From: Brachypodius melanocephalos
Lineage: Eukaryota; Chordata; Aves; Passeriformes; Pycnonotidae
NCBI GenBank assembly: GCA_013398615.1
Contig: VZSR01003807.1
Location: 16,570,237 to 16,634,236, forward strand
Direction: 5' to 3'
DNA: 64,000 nt
The notes below the pieces were generated by a model. That model did not search any database. It was not told the DNA's origin and saw only the letters and a program-made list of their open reading frames with translations. Positions within the stretch are counted from its first letter, which is position 1. Every line of letters begins with the position of its first letter. The translations under genes were made by a program, and so were the position numbers. Below are positions 37,301-52,300 of the stretch, in pieces.

Positions 37301-40300
37301 AAGAGAGCTGTTCTATTATTTTTACGGGGATGGATTTCTTTTTAAATGTGACCCTTTTCATGTAATTATTCTAGTCGGACACTGATGCCAAAAAATTAAA
37401 TCTTTTGCCTAGTATTTTCTTTTCTGTTCCTAAATGCAGAAATATGAGTTACTTTGTGTTATTACAAGAAATATCTTATTACAACTTTGCAGAATTCTCA
37501 TGTTTTCTGTAATCTGTAGGATGTAATTAATTTTAACTCTGTGCCTGGATCAAGAACGTATGTTTTCTTTCTTTTGGAAACTGAATTACTTAAATATCCT
37601 CACCATCACTTGGTCTGGATAACAATAATGCAGAATACGAGCACTTTTCAAGTGAGTAAATGTCACTTATTTTAGTCCCTTGGTTTTTGAGTATATTAGT
37701 CTGTTTTGGGATTTTTTCCTCCTATTAACTGAAGATAAACATACCTTCACAGTCATTACAAGCCTTTGTTTTAACTAAAGATTACTGCATAGTCACTGAG
37801 AATTTATTATATTGAAGTAAGTTTTAGATCCAGTTAGCAGATTTTCTCTTTATTTTTTAAAAGATGGTAGGGAGAGTTCAGAAGAGAGAAATCACCAGCT
37901 CAACACCACAGATCAGCTCTCAGCAAGTGTCAACTGACATAATTACACTGATGTTTGCTAGGAGTATTTTTACCATAAGCAGAAGAGCATTAAGTCTAAA
38001 GTGCTTTTTATTTGTGTCTGTTAATTTGAATGGGAACTCCCCTGGGGAAAATGATCATTCATTTTAAGATATTCATATCTCTCACTTTGACTTAAGGGAA
38101 ATGTGTAAGAGAAGGAAGAAAGAAAGAAAAGAAATTTTTTTTTTGTTATTATTTGCTTATAATGGCAATGGAAGAACTGAAAAATACAGCTTACAGACGT
38201 TATTATGAAAGTTAGTTTTCTTTTAAAACAATGGAAACATCTATCACAAGATATTTTTGTTATTTTTTATAGCTCCTTCTTTTATAACCTATTTGGCTAT
38301 ACCATTTACATGTAGCTGAGACTCAGTTTCTTCAGTGCAAATAGATTACAAAGGCTCATGATGTTCCAGCTTATAGCTGACTTTGACGGTAAATAAAAAT
38401 TAAGAGTATCAGGACACACCTGTGCCTTCATCAAGGCTTAAAGGCAGCTCAGGGGAAGGAACTTCCTCAGAGCTCTGTGACTGTGGTACTATCCACATCA
38501 CTGGGCAATGTTGGAGTTCTGGCTCAAGGCACAACTACAGGACCTTGGTTTAAGGTAGAAGAGCTGGATGTTTACATTTATAAAATGAATAGTAAAAATG
38601 TTTTCTTGATCTGAAAACATAAGTTATATAAATAGATTCATCTAACCACAAAAATGTTCCAACAGAATAGTAAAGACACAGAGACATAACCATTAGGATT
38701 AATGACAATCTAGTTCTTCTATTGTAAAACGTTGCTTATCCAGTTTCTTCTGTCTGATTGATAAGATGTTATAAATGTCAGAAGAGTTTGTATTTTCTAG
38801 TTAAACTTGCTAGAATTGTTTATACTGAGATCAAAGATACCCATGTTCCTTTATTATATGTTCTTTTTCGTGTTTCTTCTAGGTAAGTTAATTAAAATAT
38901 TTCTCTAAAAATTACACTAAATACGGAGCACAATAACAGCAATCTTTGAAGATTCCAAAAACTTTATCTAAAGAACACCATTTATATTTACTTGAAATTG
39001 GTGTATGTTAGGGTAATTACTGCACAGCCTTCAGGCTAAAGGAAGTACTCTCAGCCAAATTATACAAGGGTGTGGATTAAATGAAGCATTACTCTCTGTT
39101 TGGCAGCGGTGGATATGGATTGCAAAATCAGGGTGTGACGTAGTACTGTGGAAAGTCTCTGCCAAAAGTGATTTGGCCTAAGTGTGCCCTTACTTTCTCA
39201 GTTATGAGGATCCTAAAACAACTGACTGTAATTAATTCCTAAGTAGAGAGGTCCTGTTAACTGTTTTCATTCTGAGTTTGTCTGCAATTTTGGGCTATTG
39301 AGCCATGAAACAACAGCATGCTTGAATGAAGTTTCAGCTGGTCACAGAGAGGGAAACAGTCCTTCTGCCAAGGACTGTCCAGTAAAATATCAGTTCTCTT
39401 GTCCAGCAGAAAGCTCACATCAGCAAAGAGGCTGTCTGTACAACAATAAAAATGAGTGAGTAAAATGGGAAAACTGATCCCTGCTTGTATTGCTCCAATC
39501 CTTCAGTTTCTGTTATTTCCAGAGGAGCTGGGAGGACTGTGCAAAAACCCAGTAGCAGCCATGGTGCACAGGAGGGAGACATCTCCATCTCCCAAGAGGA
39601 GACCAAAGTACTTTGACTTCATCACTGGTTTTGACAAGTTAGCAAAACCTAAATGCATCAAAAAAACCCCAAACCAAACACCCCTATGTTTTAGACATAC
39701 ATTATCCATCACATTTTGGTACATATGCATACTTTTTCAACTGCTCTGAAAAGCCTTTGCTAATTTTGTTGATAGATTTTTATGTGTGAAGCAATTACAT
39801 TTCCATGGATTCATAGGTGCCTTGTTACTGTCATTGCTGAAGCACCAATTTCAGTGAGCGCAAACTTCCCTGACATGATTAATTCTATTAATATAACACC
39901 TTTAAAATTAACTTTGGGTGTATGTGGTCTGCAGTATGCTCTGCAGTGGGCTGTGGTACTGGTACAATTTGATCATTGTAGTTTAATATGATCATGTTGG
40001 TGCTGTAGAAACTAATGATAGAAGGTGGTGGCTTGAGAAGACATTAAGAAAGCAGAAGGCAGGTACAGAGAAGTGAGGGCTTCTATGGGTCTGTAACGCA
40101 GACATTGCTGTTGTCACACAGTAGTTTGCTGTTTTATACAGAGCTGGCCTCAATGGGCTGCCTTGATCCAGATGAAATGAGAGCTTCACTGGAGCCTGCA
40201 TGCTCATCTTTAGCTTGCTGTCTTGCTCACTGGAGGTTGTAGGGAACAGTGACTCATTGCTTGTTGACCTCAGATAAAGCGCTAGAATTCTCTTAAAACT

Positions 40301-43300
40301 CTGCGTCTGAAAACTTGTATTTGGGTGTTTTCTGCAACCTTATGGCATGCAGTGAAGGAAGAGATTGCAGAGGTTCCTTTCTCATGTTTTCCTCTCACAA
40401 TTAGAGCTCAGTTTCCTCAGTTTTTATTTCCTCAGGCAAAGAAAAAAGATTCATGTGACAAACAGGTAAATTTTAAAAAACTCTTTTAGTGTCTCTCCTG
40501 CTCACTTGACCCTGGGCTTTGTTCTGGCTTGCTGGACAGTCCCTTTGCAGAAGGCTCCTACTCCACAATGTAACAGATAATATTTGGCACTCTGTATCTC
40601 ATCTAAAGATTGATTCCAGCATACTGCATCCCCATATGATTCTAGATATCACATCCCCTTTTCCTATCCTGTCAATCTCTACTCCAGCTGTCTATCTATG
40701 CTAGCTTCTGGTGCATCATTGATTGGGGTTTTTTTACAGATTAGCTGAAGGGTGTTGCAGTGGCATGTGTTGATACAGGTCTTTCTGGAATCCTTTCAGA
40801 GCCTCACTGGTCAAAGGAAGCAGACTACTGCAGCTAATATGCCAAATAATAAAATACAGAAAATTGGAGCTTCTTTCAAAATATGCATTGAACATCTTTT
40901 GGTATAACACATTGCCTAGTAGCAATTTGAAATGTCATGGGAATTCATTTGCCAAACTTCTGTTTGTCACTGTGCACCTGCAGAGCATAATAAGATTCAC
41001 TTCGTGAGATGTTGTATTTTCAGGTGAAGACCTTGGATAGGTTTAATTTTCCTATTCCTTGCATCTTTAAGTTTTCATTAATGGATAATCACATTTAAGC
41101 AGAGTTCACCTCTGTAGTGAAAAAGGATGATCCTGTCCTGAAAGCGGGGGTGGGTTTTGTGACTGTCTCAATGCAGTGGAGGTATCCATGATGTGTGTCA
41201 ACTCTTCTGCTTGTTCAGGAGAATGTTATAACAGAATTATGCATGTTGCTAGTTGAAGAACTTCTGTGGTGAGGCAGGTCCTAGCTAAAACCAGGCTGGT
41301 GTTTCTTTCCTGTAAGGACTCCATGCATGTTCTTGGAATTTTTCATTTTTTAAATAATTTAAAATGCAAGCTCTGAATATATATATCTTGATTAATTAGT
41401 GGCAACTTTTCACCTTTTGTGTCCAGCAGTTCAATCTAATATAATGCGTGTTCTGCCAAATTATATTTGCTTCAGATTTGGCTGCTTCTGCATAAAAAGC
41501 AGCAACAAGAGGAGAATAAAAATATAATTGTGCTACTGTTACTTGCAAGATTTGGAGTGTAGAGCCCACCTAATGCACATCTATAATGTACCATATCTTG
41601 TGTACGTTGGTAACAGTATTTTATTGGAAATTTTCTCCTTCTGGTACAGAACATAAAGGAAACTTCCATCTTTGTTTGCTACTCACACATGTAAAGGATC
41701 TTCAGCAGTTGAAAGGGTGGTTGCAATTAAGACTCTTCCTGCAAATCGGCTTTTCTTACCAAAACAATTTTCAGAGTAAGTTCCAGGAATCACTCAAAGA
41801 GAACAAGGTGTGTCCAGGATTGTCTGTATCACCGATTCTTGAGTTAATCATTGGCACGTAAGTATGTACAAAAACCATCTAGGAAGGTTTACTGAGTAAA
41901 GCTATAAAAACATATGCTTTGAGACTTCCAAACTTAAGAGTGTTACTAGACAATTTTCTGTGGTTTTCAGTTGTTTGGTCCTTTTGAAGAAGCAAATGTT
42001 TGTAGCAATTGGCAAAGAAGTCAGTTTTAGAGAAACTCAGATATCATTCATAATGCATAGAAGTGGATGGTTCCTTTTAGAAAAGGCTATGGAGAAGAAT
42101 TTCCTGTCCTTGAATATTCAGACCTTAATCACCTTCCTCTTTTTGATGAATATGAAAATTTAGCACTTGCTGCATTTGTCTTGGTTTTGGCTTATTGGAG
42201 ATGCTGCATGAGCATAGTCAGTAGTGATTTTAGCTGCAACTGGTGGTCAAAACAGAGTGGATGGGTCATATAATTGGCTTACATGTTAAAGTACTGTAGT
42301 TTTTAACAGTTTGGCACTATCTGTGCAATGATGTGAAAAAGGTAGTATGGTATTGTATTAAGTACTTAAATTGTATTTATCATACCGTAAAAAATAGTTA
42401 GTCAAACAGTGTTTCTTCATTCAGAATTTAATTTTCATTACTATTTACGTCTTTAGATTTGCTGTGAAAATAGTCTTGCTTGCAAAATTTCTATACAAAC
42501 AAAAAACTAATTTACTGGATAGGACTATTACTTGTACTTTCTGGCTTGCCACTGAGATAGTGAAAACTCTTACTGTCTTCTAATTGCAGCTGTAGCACTT
42601 TGTGCTCCTGATTGAGCCTTGGAGAGAATTCTGTTCCCTCCAGGATAATCCAGAGTTTTAGAAATGTGGTCTTAGTCTAAAGCTAGACACAGCCACTCTT
42701 TATGAATCTGCCTGTCTTGATTTTCCTTCTTTTACCTCTCCTCAGATCAGGAACCATTGTTGTAAATTAAAGGGAGAATTGCCTCCTAATTATGTTCATT
42801 GCAAACACTTTACGTGCTTTTTTCTTTTTGCATATCCCCCACCTAAGACCCAAACATGCTGAGAGTCCACTGCTGTAAAAGCAGTAGCAGGTTGCTGTTG
42901 CATTCTAAAAACCTTTGCAGACCTTGTAGGTAAAGGAAACTGAAAAATCAGTATCATTGAAATCTGTGCCCAGCTGGATCTCCATTGTGTTGCTGGATCT
43001 CTATTGCGTTGGACATAACATTTCGGTATATTTTGCTCTGTAACAGATGATACCAATATTAGTCTCAAGTGCTTTTTCATCTGTTATTTACAAAGAAGTT
43101 TGTTCAGATTTTTCTTACCAAAGTAGGCCATTTTTATTTTCTTATACAATTGGATACTAATTAGAAAGGGCTTACTTATTCATACATGTTTTAATCACTG
43201 ATATGTAGAAAAACTCTTTCTAAAAGTAGTTTGTTCGTAAATTTTCTGACAACTCAAAAGGTGTGCACATGGGAAAACGCTCATGGAGTAGTTTGGTTTC

Positions 43301-46300
43301 ACCGCACACATTTCCATGAAATAGCTGACCAGTCTAATTTCTGAAGTACAAAATGGAAAGTAGACCTAGGGGCATATTTTAAAGACATGGTCTTTTATTT
43401 CTGAATGTAGAAGTGTGTTTGCCATGAACTTTTTCCCTTACTCTTTTGATTTGAGACCAAATTAAAAGTCTAATATAATGGTTTCCTGATATGATGTCTG
43501 CCAATGGTCCTGCATTTTTCAGGTTTGATAATGTATGAATTATTTGGCTGTTTCATGGAATTTTCTGGTTATACTTTGTCATAATTAATATTCAGTACTG
43601 GCTGAAAGTGCTTATGTCATAGAGAAAGTAGTGGCTATTCTGATCATGATAAAGACCTGAAATATCAAGTTGACTTATTTATTCCAGCATATTGTACATG
43701 ATGTTAGTGATACTATTTTACCTTGAATGTAAATGTTAAGAAAATGCTACACAAGTTCTTCAAGCAGTTACAAGATTTGAATTTTTCTTTAGATTTTTTT
43801 TCTGGTCAAGATGTGATTTGACATTGTGAGGGTTACTGGGTGATAGAAATTCAGTGGTTTATGCAGTAACTGGTTGTTTTTACTTAGCTGACAAGACTTT
43901 GCATTGCAAAAATGTGTTAATGACTGATTTTGAAAGATATTTGTGGTATTCTAAGCATATTTTCTTACAGCTTTCCACTTGTAGAATGGCAAGTTAATTT
44001 GATTTAAGTAACTGTGAGCCAGTGCTGAATTCCTGTTGTGGGAAGAACCATGCAAAAAATTACTTTGTTTTCCTTCCTTCCATAATTTTCATTCTTTGTC
44101 TTTTGTCTATAGTTAAGTATGTTTTTTTTAAAGACACGAGTACAGTCACGAGGCCATAAGATACTTGACTTTGAGAGTCACAGATAGTTAAATTCTCTTT
44201 AGTTGTATTACATAGGAATTATCTGTATTAATAAATAAAATTTAATTGTTCTACATATTTTTAGGAACCAGATAATCATAAGTTGTGCTTAAGAACTCAA
44301 TTTCCACTGATTCAGGGAGGGTAAGTTAAAGCAGAAGCAAAAATATTACTAAACCCAAAACTGAAGATCACTACTTCAGTGTTGGGCATCTACAACTCCA
44401 AGGGACTGCAGGTTGTATATTTCATGAAGTGTTTTTTGATAGGGAACACCAAAACTGCATGTAATAGAATACAAAATAAATTTATTTTCTGTTTTATTTT
44501 AGTTTGTTTGCTTTTAAATAGTCCAGGTGAGCTTCGCAAAACTAATAATGACTTTCTTAGGATATCTGCAGCACTAGAAGAAAAATAACTCTTATTAATA
44601 AAAAGAATGCGTCATAGTCTGCATTTTCCTTACATCTTTTTTATCTGCTATCTAAAACTTGTAAATAATGCTGCCAATCTGATTTCAGAAAGCCGATGCT
44701 ATCTGTGCAGGCTTTATGATGTTTGCTGTAGAATCACTTTCTGTTCTCCAAGTTGTAGAAAGAAACAACTGGATACTATAACCTCTGCTCATTTTCAATG
44801 ATACCTACTGCCATTGTGATGTAATTTTAGAACTTGTTGTAAATTAGCACATTCCTGATTAGCATGAATTCAATAAATGTTCTTTACTTCAAAAGAATAC
44901 TTGGGACACGTGCTACTACTTGCATTGTTTATATATGGTACTGTAGAAACTTAACATTTGCAAGAAAAATGTAAGATGATGGTTTGATAAGATTACTCAG
45001 AAATAATTAGGTGGGTGTGTAGGCTGGTAAATGTATTTGATTTTAATCTCTAATTAAAAAGTTGGATTTTTTAATTGTTTTTGTGATGCAATAGTTTTTA
45101 CTTTGTTATGCTTTTTGTAAATAGGGGCTCAATTTTGCCTCTTCATTGTGCCTAACTACAGAATAAATGTTTTCAAATGAAACCCAAAGCCAGTGACAGA
45201 CAGACAATCTCTATAGTCCTCCTCATGGAGGATTATTCTCAGAGCAAACACATGTATGCGCCCTTGTATACCTTGAACCAGGAATGAAAATGATGGCTAA
45301 CCTTGAATGAATATCTCTATGCATTCTTTTGGCTGATGGGAGATATAATTATGTTGTGGGATCTGGCACTGCCAGAAGCGTAGTGTTTTCATGTTAGTGC
45401 TGTCTGATTCTGAGGTCTCTTATATGAGGATTGGAATTGGTTGATGTTACAGCAAAGGTATCTCTCTGTGGATCTACAGGTGTGAATTTAAGCCTTGCTC
45501 TGTTCCACTGCTCCAATGTTCTCTTAACTCTGCTGCAAGGACAAACTACCTAGTCGCTTGAGCTGTGGAATCAGACAACCAGATGCATTAGCTAGAGATA
45601 ACTGCATCAGTCCTTGGATAAGGAAGTTGCTGTGTTAAAGCACACTAGAGCAGTTGTGTCTCTCACTTCAGGAAAAGTGTGACTTGTTCATGGTTTGGGA
45701 ACGCAGGGTTCTCTTAGCAGCTGCAGCTGGGGCATCCACTGGGAAATCATGTGCTGTGTTAAAGAAGCTGCAGCACAATGTATGGAACTGCGTGGTTCTG
45801 AATTGTATAACTCCCTAGAGGTTTTTTTCTAAATAACTCTTTTTCATACCAGTGTTTAGTAAGCAGTTGATTGAAAAAGTAAACATTACTTACTCTTTCG
45901 TTGAAAACTTATCCTTCTGTACAGACTTTTCTATATACTGTAGTATTTTGAATGGTAAACAAAGCCTGACCTATTGACATAATTTCCCAAGATTGTTTTG
46001 TTAGTTTAGAAGTTTTCATTGTATTAATAGTGATGGGGAAGGGAAACAAAAACAAGTTATGCTTTTCCACCTATCAGCACACCTGTTTCAGCTGAACTTG
46101 GAGAGGTTTTTTTTTATGCCTGCCATCTAGATCAATCTCCACTAACTGAGGGAGTGATATCTGGCAGTACAGCTGCCAGAGGTTTTTTGTCTGATTTTAC
46201 TGAAGTGTATATAGCATGTAAAAAGCACTCATATCCAATGGACAAAATAAATTAACAGATATTTCTCTATATAACCTATAAAAAGTGAGAAAGTAAGCAG

Positions 46301-49300
46301 AGGGATTCTATTTGTCCTATAGATTCTAGATTTTGGTTTTAAGAGGATAGATTGAGGTTAGTAAATTGGAACCCCACTTAGAAAATGAGAACGACATTGA
46401 GGAGATAGTTCAACCTTTTCCAGATGCTTTGATAGAGGAAAATGGTGGGGAAGAGACAAAGAGAGTGCTAGTAATGGCATGGGCTGACACTGAGTAGACT
46501 TCTGCCAATGCAGAATACACTGCAAGAATCTTAGGAGTGTTCATAGAAGACCTTTGCATTCAGTAATGTTGCCATCACAGCACCTTTGTATATACAGCAT
46601 GTGAGAACTGCCTGTTCTAAGCACATACATTTTAAGTGGTTTGCAAGATCACAGAATCACAGCATTGTTTAGGTTGGAAAAGGCCTACAAGTTCAAGCTT
46701 TACCAAGAGTCACCTTGTCTACTAGACCATGGCACTGAGTGTCACATCCAGTTGTTTTTTGAACACTTCCAGGGATGGTGACTCCACCATGTCCCTGGGC
46801 AGCTCATTCCAATGCTTAACAACCCCTTCCATGAAGAAATTATTCCTGATGTCTATCCTGAATCTGCCCTAATGCAGTTTGAGACCATTTCTTCTTGTCC
46901 TGTCACTACGATACAGATTAAACTTCACTGAAACAGTTTTCAGTACTCTTTGATCCTATCAGTTTTCCTTTTCAGTCTGGAGTATCTTCAAAATCATAGG
47001 TGCTAGACTAAGTTATGTAGAACAGAGTTGGAAGTGGGTTTTCACCTAAAGCAATGGATATTAGTGGAACATGTGCTTTGCTGGTAAAACAAAAAGGTAT
47101 GCTAGTGTTAAGTACTGTATCCACTCCTTTCATTTTGTGTGAACTGCATCTGAAAATGTTTATAGTGGGTTTTAAATGTATTTGTGATCCTGTGTTTAAA
47201 AAAAGGAAAACAGGTTCTTACCCAATATGTAAACCATCTTTTTATATAATGAATTCTGTTTGATCTATTTGAGCATGATTGATCTGAGGGTAGAGTCTTT
47301 GAGGGAAGTTTAATATATTATTTAGATCATTACAAAATTATCTTCATTCCCTTACACTATACATAGTTTGAAAAATGAAATTGCAGAAAGCTGAAAGCTT
47401 TTATTTTAAAAACCTCTCAACTTTTCTTTGAAACTTTTGGAACCCAAAGTAGAGATTATATTGCATATTAAAAGATCCTTTGGTCATAAAGGTCATTCTT
47501 TTGGTCATACTAGTGACTGTGCTGAAAACATGATTCTCATTACTGGAAACAGTTTTAAAGCCACAGCAGACGAGTAGGAAGAGGAATGAGCTGATGATCT
47601 ACACATACTATCTCATATCTGACTTGGCTTTTTTTTCCAGTGTTTGTTATTTAATGGGGTGTATTTTAATTACACTGTGTTGCAAGAGACCATGATATAA
47701 TTCATAAGAATATCTGCAATAAGAAAGACCATTTCTTAAAGGCATTGTTTATTTTCATATCTTCCAGGATTTTTTGGGGGTTTTGAGACATTGGCAATTA
47801 GTATAAACCTAAAGTAAAACTCAGTTCAAAACAGAATAATGTATAACTAGAGTAGGTAAGATTTTTTTTTCTCTCTGCATGCTTTAGAGGTGTTTGTCAC
47901 AGAAATGTCTGAATATTAACATACTTCAGTTTTCTTAGATATATATTTGTCCTTTACTCTGTGATTTTCTGAGAATTTTCCAGGATGAATTTTTTGGATG
48001 ATTTCATTAGCTGTAGATTCTATGTGACTGGAATCCTTAGAGATTTATTATGCTCAAATATCTTTAGTAATTAAAAAATATTTTATCAAGAACATTTCAG
48101 AAAGTGAAAAAAAGCCTTCTTTTGAAAAGTTCATTAAAACAGGAGTTGTGTAATGAATGTTCTCTTAACCTTTTTTAAAAGAGTACTTTTTTGCAAAAAC
48201 ATTTCACATTGGATGGTTATAGACAGTCCAGTAGGATAATAGTGGAATTATGTGACTGCCTAGAAAGACTTTGTTCTCTATTCTGCCTTTTATGCTATTA
48301 GTTTAAAACAAAGTCACTAAAGATGCTGTTATTTAAAAGAGAGTGTTCTTAATTATTACAGGGGTTGTTCTGGGGCACTGTTGCTGCTGTCATGTTAATT
48401 TCTATATAAATCAAGTCTATTTGGTAGTGAACTCATCTACTTTGTGCATTTTAGCCCAGCTACTTAGAATTTGATCACACTGACGTGTTTATCAGAGGTA
48501 ACTTTTCAGTGAAAGCATGCAATAAAACTGGGTACTTGGTATTACAGATACGTTTTGGACTGGACAACTGCTTGGCTTCTGTCTTCTTTCCTCTAGGTTG
48601 CAAAAGAATAAATTGCCAGAAGTGACTGAGGGGAACTGAGGATAGACTTTCAGTTCACTGTTCAAATTGTACAGGAAACTACCATAGTTTCAGACTCCTC
48701 TCAAGGCAGACAGATACACTGTTTTTCAAACCAGTTCTTTCATAGGGTCATGACAATTATGTCATGCAACAATAGGATTATGTGGACCCTAAAGAAGAGC
48801 TGTCCTGCTGTTAAACTGTGTCAATGTGAAAATTCCGATCATTTGAGGTAAAGGATTAGCATCTATGATTTTGAGATGCCTGATTTGCAGCTAGACATTA
48901 ACAGTAAATTCTCCCAAAAATAATGTTCTTCCTATGTAAAATTCCATGTAAAGGAAACCACTGAAGAATCAATGTAGAGTAATAGGAAATGCAGTAATTC
49001 AAATGCTGAAACTTTCATAGGGAAGATTGGCTTCTCAACATGTATATGATTTTGAAGGTGAGAACAGCAGATAAGAAAGAAGATTGTTGGAGAGTACAAA
49101 TAAAACATCTGCATCAATAAAAATGCTTCTCCATTAGTGATTCTGAAGCATCTTTATGAAAAAAACAGTCTAGATTATGCTGGATGTTGGGGGTGTTTCA
49201 GACTTGACCTTACAAGGGATTTAATGACCTTTCTATAAGCTCAGACTAAGCAAGAGTCTCAGCAGGTCACAGTGTCCTGTAAACTTAATTTTTAGATCAA

Positions 49301-52300
49301 GTGGAAATGTCCTTCTGGAATCCAGACCTCAGTTTCACTATAGTAGTTGAAAAGCGTGTGCAGCCTGGATGAGAGGGAGCCAAAGCAAGCACTGCTGAGG
49401 GCTGTTAGTCACACCTGCTTGATGTCATTTACATGCTTCATCAAGCATGGAACCATATCAAGCCTGTAGCTGTGGAACATTGCTTTAAAATTCTACTGCT
49501 TTGTTTGGGGAAGAAGGGATGGATATTTCCTTGCTTGCTGAATGGAGCTTGTTTTGTGAATGAGGAAGGTTTGAACAGGATTTTTTGTTGGTTTGAATTT
49601 GTTTTGTTTGCTTGGTGTTTTTTAATTAGAACCCTTTTAAATGTAGGGGCTAGCTACTAAAGGAGTGCTTGATAATTGAAAACAAGTAATAGATAACACT
49701 AAAGTGTACTTTGGGGAAACCAACATGCATGATCATAGAGTATTTGTGCCCAGGTGTGCTGAGATCTGTGGATACCTCAAGCAAAGTAGTAAGAATTTTC
49801 TGTTTGTCTCTAGTCATGGAAAACACTGAGTCTGGACTGGTGCCAGCTTCTAGAATTCTGTACAGCCCTCCTTATATCTTTGAGTTACACATCTGTCTCT
49901 ATGCTACACTTGCAGTGTAGCAGGTCTGCACTGCCCTTTATGGGGGCTTAATTGGGAATATTGGTCTAACCATACAGTTTTCACCTGAGAAGCAGCTGAA
50001 TATAGAGGCTGCACAGAAGTACTGACATGCATGAACGTACAGTCCAGGAGCGCTTGGAAGTGATGCATGTTTTCCTTAGAAAAATATGAAGGTCAACTAT
50101 GTTACTGATAAAAATGCAGATTATTGTTGTTTTTAATTAAAACTTGAATATTCTTCCAGACAAACAATTGTTTTTATCAAGTATTTTATATATCTTTTTT
50201 CTTAGTATGGGTTTGTGTGGGTTGGCACAACACTCTCATACTCAAATTGGCTGTCTAAAAAATAAAAATTTTTATCATGCAGACATTTTATTTGTTTTCA
50301 GTTTGTTTGTTTTTATTCAAAGACTTGATACAATGTATATGTGTCAGTATAGCCATATGTTGTATCATCTCTGTAGCATCTGGTTTTCTGACTTTGTAAG
50401 TGTGTAGATAACAATATTAATAGATGTAATATCCCCACTGACTTTTGGTTAGTGCTGAACAAATGTTTTAGCAAATAGCTTATTGGAAAAACGATTGCCT
50501 TCAGGACTACTGTGTTTAGTATGGATTGAATGGTTTACATTCTTGTCTCTTTCTCCTTCTTAAAAGAGGTGGGGAAAAGTAATAAAAGCAAAGTAAGCCT
50601 TTCAAAATAAAATATTTCAGAATTTGTACAAGATTTTTTGAAATTACTGCGTTTTAAAATGTTTTAAATTCATACATGAAGCCGAATAATCCATTATTGC
50701 ATATATTTAAGATTTCTCACAAGTAAGAGATTAGTCACATGCTGATTTGCAGGAGCATGATTTAACTACAGTTATTTGAGCTTGCAGCTTTCATTCTAGT
50801 TAGAAATATCTAAATATCTTAATGATTAAACATTTATGAGTAAATCTCCTGTGAAAGTCAAAACCACTAGGCTTTAGAAAGTATACTGTAGGTGGAGTTG
50901 TGCAAGTTTCCTTGTGGAGCTCTGCCAGTACATGGGAATCTGAATCTGAGAAGTCCTCTTTATTCAGACAGTGGGCTCCTTAAAAGCAGGTTTTTGGTAT
51001 GGCAGATGAAAATGCGTTTTCAGAACTTATTTTTCTTTAAAAACAAAACTTGTTTCAAAGCTAGTGTCTCACAGAGAAAATCCAGTGAGCTTAACTCTGT
51101 GTTGTCTGGCATTTCTGTACTTAAGAAACTGTTCTCCAGTGAAGCGATAGCATTTTTCGCTGTCATGTTCAACGATTTTCAGATTTTTTTTTGTATCTTT
51201 TCTTTTTAAGATGTTTTCTTAAGTGTACAGCTGAGGAGACCAATAATAAAAAGATAAATCCACAGATGATGAAAGGATTTTCCTGAGCTTAGTAGTTAAC
51301 ATAATAGTCTGAAAAGAATTTACAAGTACTTGTTTCAAGTGTGCTATGTAGAGAGTGAATAAAATAAACAGCAAGATGTGTTGTGATAGGAACTCAGATG
51401 ATCAAAGGGGACTACTGAATAGGAATAGTTATTCTTTCAGATAAAATAAGGAAGTAATTCCTTTGTGAGTTTTTGTGATCATTTCTGTTGGAAAACTTTG
51501 TATGCATTACTTGGAAATTCAATGAAGAGAAAAGCAATACAGCCTAGATAATAGTGTCAGCTTTGAGCACGAGGTGGCATGTGGACATAGCTTGAGCTAC
51601 TTCTCCAAATCATTTGAATGGAAATATTGGATTAGTTAACCTTGTGTCAGGTCTGTTAGTTAAATAAACCCTCCAACTGTTCCTGACTGAAGGATGCATA
51701 GTTGTGACTGAAAGATGCTGCTGCTTTTCATTAGAATTTTGTCAAACATACCCTGCTAACATAATGATTTTAAAATAAAATGGTTTATTCGATGGAAAAG
51801 GATAACAAGCAGAAAATTCACAGCCTTTTCTTTTCACAGGGTGCTTCAGCCCAGTAGGAAATCCTCTTAGTCAAACACTATTGGGTAGACTACAGAAGGT
51901 AAGGAATTCTCTCTTTGCATTTTTTTTAAATTGATGTTTAACTTTAAAATGTCATTATTCACAAGTTCTCAGTGTAGAGAGGTGTTTTTTTATCCTGTCT
52001 TTTTTCAAAAAAGAGATGTCTTCAAACCAATTGTCTACATGGCCAAATTAGCTTGTGCTGTGACCAGCTGGTAGTGAGATCAGATATCTGCAAATCAAAA
52101 GCTTTGTATTTTTTCATGATTTATTTTTTTGTTGTTTAGAAATAAATGAAGTACAGTGACACCCCCATTTTTTTTTGTTTTTACTAAGAAAACAGACATG
52201 TATGAGTAGCTGAGAGAAAAGCTGAGACAATAACTTGAAATGAAATTCTCATTGCAATACCATGTTTTCATTGTTTATGTCATCTTTTTGTAACAAGTTA

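Larger units (their letters stand above)
30467..51839 (+). other. AHI1: AHI1 intron 15 (21.4 kb)
   Basis: The largest intron. It holds an antisense CR1 copy with a reverse-transcriptase segment (33050-33745), a 49-T tract (34269-34317), a perfect short hairpin (35927-35948) and an antisense CR1 3' end (46648-46920). Less AT-rich patches at about 38400-38560, 39340-39620 and 45180-45790 may be old repeats that I cannot name. No conserved frame, RNA gene or second gene is visible. Confidence 0.75.
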